From Torymus aiolomorphi (Eukaryota > Arthropoda > Insecta > Hymenoptera > Torymidae), in contig CM070874.1 of the NCBI GenBank assembly GCA_036365515.1, forward strand, positions 63,879,583 through 63,943,582: DNA of 64,000 bases, in the 5' to 3' direction. A model generated the notes under the pieces. It was not told the origin of the DNA and made no database searches. It worked only from the letters and a program-made list of their open reading frames with translations. Position numbers and translations under genes: made by a program. Positions 47,992 through 63,827 of this stretch are shown one piece after another. Position 1 is the first letter of the stretch. Each line of letters begins with the position of its first letter.

Positions 47992-48424
47992 TAGTTATGC
48001 ATTTGAAAGATCTCAAGTTGTCAACTGGTGATGAGAAAAATTGATCTATTCATCTATCAATCAATGGGGAAAATAACTTTCATTAGATAAGTACTTACTA
48101 GCTAAATGTTAAATGGCTAAAATCATTTTTTTAAACTTGATACTTTGTGAGATTTTTTATTTTTACAGATATTATACTAGAAGATTTTTTTCGAGTCATT
48201 TTGAAGATATATATAATGTTGAGGAGTTCTAATTGTGTACTGTCTGAAAAATCTAATTTTGAATTAACAAAAATGAACGAGTACCCTCATAACCCTTGGA
48301 GTTATTATTAATGAACAAGAAAAAGTTATTTTAATACAAGAACAGACATGTACTACCAAACCAATATTACTATGGGGCAAATATATTATTATTTACGACA
48401 CAATATTTTTCAAGACATATCTAT

Positions 48425-49945
48425 AATATAATTATAGTGAAGTCAGTGCAAGTTTTCAGATCAGATATAATAAAATGTTTTGTATAATAAATGAAATAAA
48501 GTAGCGGTATGATGTGTTAAACGACGTGTTTATAACAAATTTAAAACCTCTACTTAAAATCAGAATTTAAAATAATGTGAGATGTTAGAGCCTTGGTTAA
48601 GAAAAAGCATTTTTTGTCTATACTTCAAGAAACTGAGTCGATATTAGTGCTGTGCTCTTGTACATATTTATTTAACCACGAATTAAAAAATTATGCCAAA
48701 TGAACATTAAAATACAGAAAAAACAAAAATGATGTGTTATTGTTGTGAAAATTTCAACAAATAAAAGTGCTCAGTTAATCTAATTTTATAATTTTCTCAC
48801 GGTGGGAGACGTCAAAATGTTTCAGAGGATTTCTCAGTAAATATTTTTCTACGCAAGATTCAGATAAGTACAAGATTTCTTGTGTATATCAACAATAAAA
48901 ATAATCAGATACGTATTAAATGACTAAATATCTATTTTTAAAATATAAAATGTTGGTTATAAAAATGAACATTGACACTTTGTGTTGATTTATTATTTTT
49001 TTTTTAAATTATATGAGAAATTTCTTACGATGGAAGACGTCAAAATGTTTCAGAGGAGTTCTTAGTAATTTTTGCATATACTATAAACAACGGCCTGAAG
49101 AAATGGAAATCTACAAGCGTCCTGTACAAGAAAATAACTTAGAAATATAATAATAGTGAAGTCAGTGCAAGTTTTCAGATCAGATATAATAAAATGTTTT
49201 GTATAATAAATAAAATAAGTAGCAGTATGATGTGTTAAATGAAGTGTTTATAACAAATTTAGAACCTCTACTTAAAATCAGAATTTAAAATATTGGTCAG
49301 ACGTTAGAGGAGCTTGGTTAAAAAAAAGCATTTTTTGTCTATACTTAAAGAAACTGAGTCGATATTAGTGCTGTGCTCTTGTACATATTTGCTTAAACAC
49401 CAATTAAAAGATTATGCCAAATGAACATTAAAATACAGAAAAAAGCCAAAATGATGTGTTATTGTTGTGAAAATTTCAACGAATAAAAGTGCTCAGTTAA
49501 TCTAATTTTATAATTTTCTCACGGAAGGAGACGTCAAAATGTTTCAGAGGATTTCTCAGTAAATATTTTTCTACACAAGATTCAGATAATTATTTGAAAA
49601 AGTATACAAGAATGTTAAGAAAGCTTTTATTATCAGTAATTATAGTTCATAAACTGATTGTTTTTAATTTTACAAGATGTGTGCGGCAATCATGAGTTAT
49701 TAAATTAAGCTGTTTTATACTTTCTACTATAAAAGAATATCGAGAAAGCTTTTTCCTCCCAATGATTCTTAGTTCATAAACTTTTGTTTTTAATTTTGCA
49801 AGATGTGTCTGATAGATTATTAATTCAAGTGGTTTCTAGTGAAAACATCAACGAATCCAAGTGTTGAAAATAATGTAATTAATGATTGGATTATGGTGAG
49901 GGGCACCAAATGATTCAGAGGAGCCATTTGTTCTGTGAATATACA
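48425..49945 (+). repeat. Duplicated noncoding module array
   Basis: About 445 bp at 48425-48869 recur as a direct repeat at 49146-49589 with few changes. Within and between them, a shorter module ending in GACGTCAAAATGTTTCAGAG appears near 48808, 49037 and 49528, with a decayed copy near 49895-49920. The module also carries GTGAAAATTTCAAC and AATTTTCTCAC. No frame longer than about a dozen codons is shared, so it is not an obvious protein gene. Confidence 0.7.
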
Positions 49946-50283
49946 GTACATGAAACCATAATATAAATTACTGTAATGACTACTTTTTGAATCTGCAACC
50001 AACATTTTAATTTGCTAGCTGATTGTGATGCAATAGTATGATTATTAGATCTAGTACCCTTGCAAGTCTTTGATAAAATATTATGAAAAAGAAATATGTG
50101 GATATCAAAATAATGAAATGAGTTCCAGCTTTAGAAAGTGCAATGAAAGGCTAAAGGTAAATTTTAGCACAAATTTAATAATGTAATAATAATTTGTCAA
50201 AAAAAACAAAAGCAAATGGATGCATAAGAGTGTTTTGTAAAAAAACTTAGTATCAGGTTCTGTTACGTAAGGGTAGTTAACTT

Positions 50284-50490
50284 GGCAAACTTTGAGCTTC
50301 GCATTTTGTAAAGGCTAGAGGATTAGGTGATTTCAGAGAAATAGATGCGAAAGAATAGTTTTTAAAAAAGTTTGTACCGCCTGCTGCTATGGAAATGGCA
50401 GTTGACATGACAACTCAACTTCTCAGCCAACTTTGAGCTTCAAGTTTTATAAAAGCAAGAGAATCAGGTGATATAGAGATTTGAATTGTA
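50284..50490 (+). repeat. Pair of imperfect direct repeats
   Basis: AACTTTGAGCTTC followed by TTTTNTAAA, AGAGNATNAGGTGAT occurs at about 50288 and again at about 50429, roughly 141 bp apart. It continues the duplicated character of the preceding 2 kb. Confidence 0.55.
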
Positions 50491-51608
50491 ATTCTGAGAA
50501 CTTGTACTTTTTTCTTTTATTCCTTGCGATAGCTACAAAGAAAAAATATATTATTGTTATCGTTTTTAACAACTTTAAATTCTCTGTCGAAATACTAATA
50601 AAAGTTTAATGTTTTTATCCAAACAATCTTGCTCACAACAACTGTCCAACTCTCTACAAAAAACTTGACTGAAAGCTTAAATGTTTTTTTGAAACAATTA
50701 TAATAAACACTTTTAAAAACTATTTTTTAAAGTATTTTCTATCTGTAAATTATTCATTATTATATTTTCTCTACAAAATATCTCAAAAAATGGTCCATTT
50801 CTATATCTTTTAAAAAATCCATTAATAAATTATTTTACAAAACTTCTACAATCCTTTACAAACTTTTGCAAGCAACGAGAAATTCTTTTCCAAAACCTTT
50901 ACAATCACTTTACAAAAACTTTTACAAACGATAAGAATTTTTTCGTAAACCATAAGAATTATTTTCCTACACAATATCCTAAAAAATTATTTACGTTTTA
51001 TTTTATGAAAAGGAATTCTACGAATAAATAATAAATGTTTGCTTTCTAAAGTCGAAATAAATTTCTTTCACGCGGATACTGAAAGTCAAACCCAAAAAAG
51101 TTGTGAAATCAATTAAAGTGTAGTTTTATACTTAACAGACATTATTTACAATGTAGTTTTACTCTTAAAAAGTTGTGAAATCTCTTTAAAAAATTATTTT
51201 ACAAAAGTAAAAACTTATAGGCAAGAATAAGTTTGGTTACTATTCTACATAGTTTGTACTTAACAAACATTATTTATACTAAAGTCTCCCACCCTCTCTT
51301 CCTCCTCTCTCTCTCCCTCTGTACCAAAAACTTTAATGAGAGCTTAAATATTTTTTCAAAACAATCAACACTTTCTTTAAAAAACTAATTTTTTAAATAT
51401 ATTCTATCCACACCATTTGTCTATAGTCCTTTTATTTATTCTGATCTTATATATTCAATAACCACTCTCTACAAATGGTAAGAAATTTTTCATGACTGTA
51501 CAAATAACTTTTATTTATTCGAATCTCATCTATTCAATAAGCACTCTGCAAATGGTAATATTTTTTTTTCTACGAAAGTATAAAATAAGGCAAGTATAGA
51601 CGTTTTTT
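50491..51608. other. AT-rich intergenic DNA
   Basis: Rich in degenerate TTTACAAAAACTTTTAC strings; no bounded repeat or gene. Confidence 0.4.
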
Positions 51609-53703
51609 CTGTATAATCTATAAAATAATAATATTTATGTTTTTTTAAAAGAAATCAAATAAATACCAGTGAAAAAGTCTTTTACTTCTTTGAATCATTG
51701 TATGCTGAACAAATTATATGTAAGTAAGTACATTCAAATTGTTCATTGCAAATCAAACAAATGAAAGTTGTGAAATCAATTATCGATAGTCAAGTAATGC
51801 AAACAATTCTCGGAAACAACTGTATGACTATTCTCAGAAATGTACTAAAATTTGTTCATCCTTCTATACAAATTAAACACAAGAAAGTACTGAAATCAAT
51901 TTATTATAGTCAAGTACCCATAAGTTAACTTGACTGAATAATACAACTTTTCGTAACTACTTAAAAATATTCAGTCAGCGGGCATAAAGTACTACTTAAC
52001 GCCTAACAGGCGTAACAGCTCCCATACTCCTACCAAACTTTATAGAACCTACGCACTTTACGCCCGTGTGGGCGAAAATTATTTTAATTATATAACTACT
52101 ATGTCTAGCTCCTTTTTATTTCTAAAATTCATAAGAATTTTATCAGCTATTTACGAAAAGTCAAAGCCTATATAAAAAAATTACATAGTTACCACCACAT
52201 CTCCATTTTTCATTGATCTTTCTCAATTTTGAAATTTCTATAATATTACGCATCTTGGGAGGACAATAGAAGTCTATAGAGCTGCTCTAGCAGGGGTGGT
52301 CCTCCAATCTCCCATACATACTTGGCGAGCCCGACGGTTTGCAGTTTAAGGTCTAGACATGGTCATTTTCATATAAATATTCATATGTTTAAAGATCAGA
52401 TAAAATGTATAAATGGGTTGCTTCTACATATTAAATAGGGCTCAGTATTGATTTTATTACTCTGTTTTTTAATAGAAAGTGCAAACCCGCATGAAAATAT
52501 CATATGAGATCTCATATGAGAATATTGGACATCAGATCTCATTTGGGAATATCGGACATCAGATCTCATAGAGAATATCGGGCATCAGATCTCATATGAG
52601 ATCCCATAATATGTAAAATTGCAGATGACATCACACATATGATATCTCATATGAGATCTCGTATGATATTTACACGACGGAAAAGAATAAAAAATAGGTG
52701 GCTTACAAAATGGTTAATAAAACCTAAAGCACTTTTGAGTAGACAATAAATTTAAATGCATTTTTTTATCCCATTCCCGTTTAAAAAAGACGGACACAAG
52801 GAAAAATATTTTCGGTAATGAAAGTAAATCATGAGATTCTGCACATGTAGGGATATTATATTTAAATGCTATCAATTAAAAATTAGAGCCAATGTAATTA
52901 TTTATAATGGGCTTATAGGTATAAACATTGTTAATGAATTTATGTAAAAATTTAGTATTCTACATTTACAAAGCCCACCAGTAAACTGGAAACCGTATGG
53001 TAGATTGGAGGACCACCCCTGCTAGAGCAGCTCTATAGACTTCTATTGTCCTCCCAAGATGCGTAATATTATAGAAATTTCAAAATTGAGAAAGATCAAT
53101 GAAAAATGGAGATGTGGTGGTAACTATGTAATTTTTTTATATAGCCTTTGACTTTTCGTAAATAGCTGATAAAATTCTTATGAATTTTAGAAATAAAAAG
53201 GAGCTAGGCATAGTAGTTATATAATTAAAATAATTTTCGCCCACACGGGCGTAAAGTGCGTAGGTTCTATAAAGTTTGGTAGGAGTATGGGAGCTATTAC
53301 GCCTGTTAGGCGTTAAGTAGTACTTTATGCCCGCTGACTGAATATTTTTAAGTAGTTACGAAAAGTTGTATTATTCAGTCAAGTTAACTTATGGGTACTT
53401 GACTACAATAAATTGATTTCAGTACTTTCTTGTGTTTAATTTGTATAGAAGGATGAACAAATTTTAGTACATTTCTGAGAATAGTCATACAGTTGTTTCC
53501 GAGAATTGTTTGCATTACTTGACTATCGATAATTGATTTCACAACTTTCATTTGTTTGATTTGCAATGAACAATTTGAATGTACTTACTTACATATAATT
53601 TGTTCAGCATACAATGACTCAAAGAAGTAAAAGACTTTTTCATTGGTATGTATTTGATTTCTTTTAAAAAAACATAAATATTATTATTTTATAGATTATA
53701 CAG
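51609..53703. mobile_element. Foldback transposon with about 710 bp inverted arms
   Basis: The left arm 51609-52317 and right arm 52994-53703 are inverted copies with very few differences, around a 676 bp spacer. The outer end is CTGTATAATCTATAAAATAA. The same 60-codon frame appears in each arm on opposite strands because the arms are copies; it has no domain. No transposase frame in the spacer, so it is non-autonomous. Confidence 0.92.
52490..52680. repeat. Palindromic CATATGAGATCTCATATG repeats in the foldback spacer
   Basis: The perfect 18 bp palindrome CATATGAGATCTCATATG occurs near 52501 and variants recur, alternating with GAATATCGGACATCAGATCT units about 30 bp long (three copies between 52531 and 52600). 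Confidence 0.8.
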
Positions 53704-53930
53704 ATATACATTGTGAATAAAAGGAATTATGCTGTCAATTCCATCAAAATTCACTTTCGATGCTTGTCCGTTTTTTTACAAAATTCGTAGATTTACCAAC
53801 TTGATTCTATGGAATAACCATTTTTAGAGTTAGAACAAACGAATTAATATTTTTCAAATAAATTATGATGATAAAAGTGTTGTATTCAACTAATTACATT
53901 TTTGATTACCCAGTAAACATGCTCCCTTTA

Positions 53931-54050
53931 CCGAAAAAATTTATTATATCCTATTTGATTCCGAGTTGTCCTATGTTAAAATGATAGGAGTTCCGATTAA
54001 AAAATCCGATTCCCAAATTGGATCAAATAGGATTTAATACATTTTTTAGC
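53931..54050. repeat. MITE-like hairpin
   Basis: Left arm AAAAAATTTATTATATCCTA then TTTGATTCCGA; right arm the imperfect complement (TTGGATCAAATAGGATTTAA then TACATTTTTT). Confidence 0.6.
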
Positions 54051-54164
54051 TCTCTTAAAAGATGCATTTTTACCACCGAAAATTAATTAGTATATTATGC
54101 AGCTAGGGAGTAAAAGTAAAGAATGTCCCAGATCGCATGGAAATTGTCATCCGAGCCGAAGGCG

Positions 54165-54285
54165 AGGGTTGCTCCCGAGGTGCATATACGATTTTTTTTG
54201 CCTGGCGAGGCCGAAAATACAACCTTCGCGATCGGGTGCCGGGAGCAAAAGTGGTACTTTTGGCCCGGCAGGCAAAAAATATCTT
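54165..54285. repeat. GC-rich hairpin element
   Basis: TTTTTTTTGCCTGGCGAGGC with CGAAAA at the left pairs with TTTTGGCCCGGCAGGCAAAA at the right; a second inverted pair is GGTTGCTCCCGAG and GCCGGGAGCAAAA. Overlapping short frames are spurious. Confidence 0.6.
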
Positions 54286-54299
54286 TTTTTAAAAAGTAT

Positions 54300-55137
54300 C
54301 TTAATTTAAGATGAAAGTGTTACACATATTACCAAATTATACTCTCAAAAACCTAAAAAAAAATCATAATAGTTAAAGCTCTTTTGTCTCTTAAAGCTTA
54401 CCACCTAAAATTATGGACACTTGCATGAAAAAACTATTGACAAATTTCAAATTTCCCGCAAAAAAAATAGCTTCGAAAAAACTGCACAGGCAGCGCCATC
54501 GTCCCGTTCACCTTCCCCTGACTTCCCTCTCGTCGACGAATGTGTGCACTGCTCTTCGACTTACACCACCGGTTTACCTTCACTGCTAATGCTGCAAATG
54601 CGCGTGCGCGCTCACGTCACACCGAAGCACAAGTTCTCTCCAATCCACGCAAGGCCGCCGACATTATTGTATCCTTGTCTGCTCTATTCGCCGAGTACAT
54701 CACCTATAACACAGTGTACTATATGCCGGCGTCCCCAGTCTCACGCCGTGTCATCCTCCCTCTCTGTCTAGACTCTAGACTGAAAACAGTTGTCGCACGC
54801 GCGCGCGCGCGCCGAGCAAGCGGAGCGAGGTGAAGCGAGAGACGGCTGATGGGGCCCGGCATGCGCCGCTATACCTACTGCTGCTGCTTCTGCTGCTACT
54901 GTAATCGACGTGATCTCGCTGGCAGATAAACAACGCGTGCCGCGAATCTACGCTGCGTGGATTTTTTCACGTTATCGCAGCCCGTAAAGCGGTGACCGCC
55001 GACTGCTTCGATCGCTTGTCTGATATATATAGTGTAATCTGCGTGTGTACGTCTACTGGATCTGACGTAAAGCAGGGAGGAGAAGAAGAAAGGAGGGAGT
55101 CAACGAGGACGAGGTCCAGGGTGTGTAGCGCGACAAC
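54300..55137 (+). promoter_or_regulatory. Probable promoter and leader region of MOSPD2
   Basis: GC content climbs from about 54480 into a CpG-rich stretch (CGCGCGCGCG near 54801) directly upstream of the MOSPD2 start. No TATA box stands out. The transcription start is not fixed. The frames of about 100 codons here run in competing phases and are not supported. Confidence 0.4.
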
Positions 55138-58805
<3,668 letters not shown>

Positions 58806-59085
58806 TCTTGAAAAGTAACAGAGTAACAGAGGCTTTTCCACTAAAAGTGCAAGAAAATTAGACAGTTTTTCAAGGAAAACTTTATTTTAAAGATTCTGTT
58901 GTTTTCTTTAATTCGTTGGGTCATTTATTTTACTATATTTGTTAATCAATATTTTCTCAGAAACTACAGATGAAATTACTTTAAATGTGCATTTTTACGA
59001 CATAAGAAATGGTGAAACTATACTTTTGTACAAAACGCATTAATCATATAAACTTTTAAATAATTTTGATAGAATTTGATAGAAA

Positions 59086-59091
59086 AATAAA
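59086..59091 (+). terminator. MOSPD2: Candidate poly(A) signal of MOSPD2
   Basis: AATAAA about 280 bp after the stop codon. Confidence 0.45.
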
Positions 59092-60165
59092 TCAATAAGT
59101 AAACCTTAAAGTCTTTAAAGTAATTCTATTTGCAATTTCTGAGTTTTTTTTATAACAGATTTATTTGAAAATGAAATCTTTATTTAAGTTATTAAATTGG
59201 TGTTATAGAAAGTGTAAGTCTTAATACTGCATCAGCTTATGCCAAAATAATATATTCATACTTGTTCCGAGATACGGCTACGCGTCCTCCTATCGTGTGC
59301 TTGAAAACGCTTACAATGTATTTGTAAAGACTTTTTTTACCAAAAAGTAAAGAGTAACAAGAGATTAAGGGCGTTCAAACTATTTTTATAGACTTTTATC
59401 AGAATTGTGTTTGTATCATTCAAGGTGTTATGTGTTGAGTTTTGGTAAAAAATTAATCAATAATCTTACATTCCGTGCTTGTATTAGATAACCAATAAGA
59501 TTCATACCGTGAATAAAAATAGATCATTAATTGCCTACAAAATATAGTCATAATACAGGTACAAAGTGTCGAAATTGGAAAGAATGTTTTTAGAGTAACA
59601 AGTTTATAATTTGTTGGTGCATTTGCTATGTATTCTATGACTTATAAAATGTAGATAGTTGCTAAGACTTTGTAAACTTTCTACTTAAATTCATAAGAAA
59701 ATAAAGGTATAAAAGTATAATTTATGCTAAATAATTTTCAACACACGTAAATATTTATCCTCTATCATTCTGTATTCCTTAACTTATCATATATGATATT
59801 AGATTGAAATAAATCGGAGTAAAAGTTTGATGTTTACAAATCTATTAAATCGATATATAATAGTTAAATGACAATAAAATACAAGATTTAAGTCTTTTAT
59901 TCATGATTAGAAAAACAATGTTTAACATAATATACAAGGGTTGGTTTACATATTTTTCATACCCTTTTCCACTGGATGAGTATAAGAAGGTTACTGACAA
60001 TCTATTGGATATTGATAACTCTGCGAGTTAAAAAATCTTTTCATAAAAATTATTTGACAGTATTCAAATTTGTAATTCCATGTAGTACTTAGATACAATA
60101 CAAAATATTTTTAAGTATGTTTACATCAGAAAGCTATTGAAGAAAAAGAATAAAATTACTTTCAA

Positions 60166-60171
60166 TTTATT
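60166..60171 (-). terminator. AspRS: Candidate poly(A) signal of aspartyl-tRNA synthetase
   Basis: AATAAA on the - strand, about 120 bp after the stop; another lies at 59896-59901. Confidence 0.45.
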
Positions 60172-60293
60172 GTATTAGAGCTAAGTATATTACATAGAAG
60201 ACATTTTGAAAATAGTTAAATAATAAATTGAATATAAAAAATTCATGTTTGTGTTTCATAATTATTTTGGTAAGTTTAACTTCTTATAATCCC

Positions 60294-61880
60294 TTAAGGT
60301 GTCACACGTTTTGGATCACGAGGGAACATAGAAGTTTTTCGAATATTGTCTAAGCCGAGATACAGCATCACTACTCTTTCCATTCCAATGCCTCCACCTG
60401 CATGAGGTGGGCAACCATATCTGAAGGCATCAATGTATGCCTTAATTTTCTCTATATCTATGCCATGGTGTTTAGCTCTTTCAGTTAAAAATTCAGGTTC
60501 GTGAATCCTTTGAGCTCCTGATATAATTTCCTCACCTCGCATAAACATATCATAAGAGTTTGAAACTTTTGGATTATTAGGATCAGGCATAGTATAAAAT
60601 GGCCTGATAGCCAAAGGATATTTGTCAAGTATATAAAAATCAGTGTCATATTTTTTCTTGATAATTTTTCCTAGAAGCTTCTCATGTGGTGTCGATAAAT
60701 CATCTTCATCTTCCATTGTTTCACCAGCATCTCTCAATAATTTAACTGCCTGTGGAAATTCGAGAATCAATGGAGGATCCAAAAATTTGAATGATTCAAC
60801 TTTGTATTGCTGGTTTATAATATCTATTTCAGTTTTGTAAGATTCTTGCAATCCTCTGAAAAGTTCTGTAAACATATCTCCAATTGTGTGCATTACTTCA
60901 TGATAATGATATTTAAAAGCCATTTCTAAATCAAGACCAACAAATTCAGTTAAGTGTCTGTGTGTGTTAGAATCTTCTGCTCTAAAAACAGCTCCAACTG
61001 TATAAACCTTTTCAAAATCAGCAGCTATAGCCATTTGCTTATAAAGCTGAGGTGATTGTGCTAGATATGCAGAACTTTTAAAGTATGATACTGTAAAAAC
61101 ATTGGCTCCTCCTTCACTAGCAGCAGAAATAATTTTTGGAGTATGAATTTCAACAAATCCTTTATTTGTTAAAATATCTCTGAATAATTTACAAACACCT
61201 GCCTCTACCCTAAAAATAGCTTGATTCGCTGGTGTCCTTAGATCCAAAATTCTATTATCAAGTCTTGTATCTTGATTTACCTTGATATTCAAGCTATTTG
61301 GATCATTATCATTGATGGGTCTGGCAGCATCTTCAATTTGTAATGGTAATTGTGACTCCGATGCACTTACTACAAAAAGTTGTTCTATATGTATTTCCAC
61401 ATCTTTTTGAGTACAAGATTCTATAGGGTTGGGTACAGTCTGCACTTTAGCTTGAACATCAATGATAGATTCTTTAGTAACAGCAGATATAAATTTCACC
61501 ATTTGTTTACTGATTTTATCATTAACTGCAGCCAAGCCTTGAATAGTATGCGATTGTTGTCTTATGACAATGAAACACTGCTTTCCTTTTGCTCTACTCG
61601 TATGCAGTCTACCTCTAATCCACACAACTTGTCCAGCAACTGTAGGATTCAAATCCTTAATGTGTACAAACTTTCTTTCTTTATATATACTATTACTCTG
61701 TATCATTTTTTCCTGGCCATATTTTCCAAGTGACACATCCTCTCCTTCGATCACAGCTTCGGTTTCAGCTGGCTTTTTTTTAGCCTGTTTTTCTTCCTTC
61801 TTCTGCTGCTTTTTTAATGCCTTCTTAGAAACACCCTCCGCTTCTGGTATAGCAGCCGCCGCCTCATTTCCCTGCGTCAT
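60294..61880 (-). CDS. AspRS: Aspartyl-tRNA synthetase, cytosolic
   Basis: Charges tRNA-Asp with aspartate in the cytosol; class IIb synthetase. 528 residues (human DARS1 501). The Lys-rich N-terminal extension has the eukaryotic tRNA-binding pattern [10 protein letters not shown] (18-27). The OB-fold anticodon-binding domain is at about 80-175. Class II motif 1 lies near 236-250, motif 2 [15 protein letters not shown] at 299-313 with Arg300, and motif 3 GGGIGMERV at 495-503 with Arg502; the C terminus is [13 protein letters not shown]. The coding region has no intron. An in-frame TAG upstream across the leader splice supports the start. It converges on MOSPD2. Confidence 0.97.
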   Translation of the reverse strand: MTQGNEAAAAIPEAEGVSKKALKKQQKKEEKQAKKKPAETEAVIEGEDVSLGKYGQEKMIQSNSIYKERKFVHIKDLNPTVAGQVVWIRGRLHTSRAKGKQCFIVIRQQSHTIQGLAAVNDKISKQMVKFISAVTKESIIDVQAKVQTVPNPIESCTQKDVEIHIEQLFVVSASESQLPLQIEDAARPINDNDPNSLNIKVNQDTRLDNRILDLRTPANQAIFRVEAGVCKLFRDILTNKGFVEIHTPKIISAASEGGANVFTVSYFKSSAYLAQSPQLYKQMAIAADFEKVYTVGAVFRAEDSNTHRHLTEFVGLDLEMAFKYHYHEVMHTIGDMFTELFRGLQESYKTEIDIINQQYKVESFKFLDPPLILEFPQAVKLLRDAGETMEDEDDLSTPHEKLLGKIIKKKYDTDFYILDKYPLAIRPFYTMPDPNNPKVSNSYDMFMRGEEIISGAQRIHEPEFLTERAKHHGIDIEKIKAYIDAFRYGCPPHAGGGIGMERVVMLYLGLDNIRKTSMFPRDPKRVTP

Positions 61881-61883
61881 TTT

Positions 61884-62073
61884 CTAAAATGATGCAAAAC
61901 ATACACGTGTTTAGTAATAATAACATCCTGTACATTATACAATCAAAACCACTGCACCTACTTATCGTATGTATTCTTTTTAAAGGCACGTGGAAAATAT
62001 TATAACTTTGAAATAAATAACGTATTAATAAATAGCGTTCTTTGCGATGTAAATGATATAAAAAAAATTTTAC
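61884..62073 (-). other. AspRS: 5' UTR intron of aspartyl-tRNA synthetase
   Basis: On the - strand, donor GAAG|GTAAAA at 62073 and acceptor CATCATTTTAG at 61884, three bases before the ATG. The inferred leader exon lies at 62074 and above and begins within about 150 bp of the inverted-repeat element. Inferred from splice consensus only. Confidence 0.6.
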
Positions 62074-62593
62074 CTTCGTAATGTCGTCCTATTTGCAAGC
62101 GATATATCAGTTGCCTAGCCGTCGCTGTTGTTTTTTGCACCTTATAAGGTTGGGGTTAGGTTATCAGCTGATTCAAGATAAGTGCGGTGATGGCGTTATC
62201 TTAACCCAGATAACAGCGCGTGCCGGGCAGATTCAGCGCACGAGTGCTGGCACCAAAGAAGATAGACGTAAATAGAAGCGCAAAGCCTACAGGGAAATTG
62301 AGGCACCCCGAAGAAGTACGCACCCCGACCACGCGCAGCGCGGCAGTCAATTTCTAAATGCTGCGGGAACAGCTGATGCGCGGCCGGTAACACACCACCC
62401 ATACTGGCTGCAATGGTAACACGACGTACTTCGTACGTAACATTGCAAAATTATTATTTACAAAGATCTGTTATTGCTATTGCTATAACAAAAATCATAA
62501 ATAAAAGCAAATTAATCTTAAACTCATACCCCTAAACCCAAATGAGGGAACACCTTATATATTACATACATATAATATGCTCACGTGAATTCT

Positions 62594-62657
62594 GTTGGTC
62601 CTGTGGATAGCGCGCACGCTTACTATCTTTTTGGTGCGGGTTCAAATCCATTATCGG
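62594..62657 (+). pseudogene. tRNA-like sequence in the left arm
   Basis: CCTGTGGATAGCGCGC resembles an A box region and GGTTCAAATCC is a near-canonical B box, followed by TATCGG and at least eleven T. An internal TTTTT would weaken polymerase III transcription, and the acceptor stem is not evident, so it is a tRNA-derived relic. Confidence 0.5.
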
Positions 62658-63423
62658 TTTTTTTTTTTATACATATTAATATAGTATAATAAGATCGTTA
62701 TTTTCTGCCGATTTAAAAATAACAGTAAAATTTCTGAAGTTTTTTCGCACTCCCGTATATAAAAAATGTTGGATAATTCTTGTTTTATTTACGAATTGTT
62801 ATATAAAATCATTACAAAAATACTTCAATACTATTTCATGAGAAATCATATAGAATACATGAATAATATTTTTAATTAACCATTGTAAATAAAACTGTGA
62901 AGTAAAGAAAAATAATAATTTAAAGGAAATAAAGAATCTTTCCTATATTTAGCTTAAAAAATAACTTACACTCGACCTTTTAAAATAATTTTGAAAAGAT
63001 GAATTTTTTTTATCTGATTTGTTTTTTATTCATATGTTATATTGTTTAGAGGTATTTTACGTTAAATTTTTATTGTTATTGTTTTACATAATTTATACAG
63101 TTAACTAATGTAATTAAGAATATTAAATATTAATAATATATTATTATTTATCATAATAATCATAGCAGAAGTACATAAAATACAAAAAAGATTATTGAAT
63201 AATTTAATACAATTTCTACATGTCATGAAATTGTATTGAAGTATTTTTAAATTATTTTATATAATAATTTGTAAATAAAACAAAAAAAAAATCCAACGCG
63301 CTTTGAACAGTACCTCCAAGGTAGTGCGGAAACCTGTTCAACAATTTTTTAATTTTCACGTTATTTTCAAATCAGCAGAAAATAACAATCTTATTATACT
63401 TATTAATATATATAAAAAAAAAT

Positions 63424-63487
63424 CCGATAATGGATTTGAACCCGCACCAAAAAGATAGTGAGCATGCGCGCTATCCACAGGACCAAC
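63424..63487 (-). pseudogene. tRNA-like sequence in the right arm
   Basis: Inverted partner of 62594-62657 with the same B box and downstream T run; the two face each other across the spacer. Confidence 0.5.
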
Positions 63488-63827
63488 GGAGTTCACGTGA
63501 ATTTATTTCATGTATGTAATATATAAGTTGTCCCCCCATTTGGGTTTAGGGGTATCAGTTTAAGGTTAATTTGTTTTTATTTATGGTTTTTGTTATTGCA
63601 ATAGCAATAACAGATCTTTGTAAATAATAATTTTGCAATGTTACGTACGAAGTACGTCGTGTTACCATTGCAGCCAGTATGGGTGGTGTGTTACCGGCCG
63701 CGCATCAGCTGTTCCCGCAGCATTTAGAAATTGACTGCCGCGCTGCGCGTGGTCGGGGTGCGTACTTCTTCGGTGTGCCTCAGTCTCCCTATCCGCTTTG
63801 CGCTTCTATTTACGTCTATCTTCTTTG

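Larger units (their letters stand above)
58806..60293. other. Convergent 3' regions of MOSPD2 and aspartyl-tRNA synthetase
   Basis: AT-rich, no coding frame. Contains the probable poly(A) signals of both genes and no recognised repeat. Confidence 0.55.
62254..63827. mobile_element. Foldback transposon with about 600 bp arms and tRNA-like segments
   Basis: Inverted arms (62254-about 62850 and about 63205-63827) start at CAAAGAAGATAGACGTAAAT and share GCACCCCGACCACGCGCAGC, CGGTAACACACCACCCATAC and GGTTCAAATCCATTATCGG. Arm divergence is greater than in the 51.6-53.7 kb element and one arm has an insertion near 63290-63345. Identical frames on opposite strands reflect the arms and are not a gene. 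Confidence 0.88.

Noticed and set aside
48808..48840. Micro-ORF MFQRISQ in the duplicated module
   Set aside because: The frame length and sequence differ between module copies (for example a different stop in the 49037 copy), so coding is not supported.
51746..53566. Identical 60-codon frames on opposite strands
   Set aside because: Lie in the two arms of the foldback, so identity reflects the arms; no domain or transposase motif.
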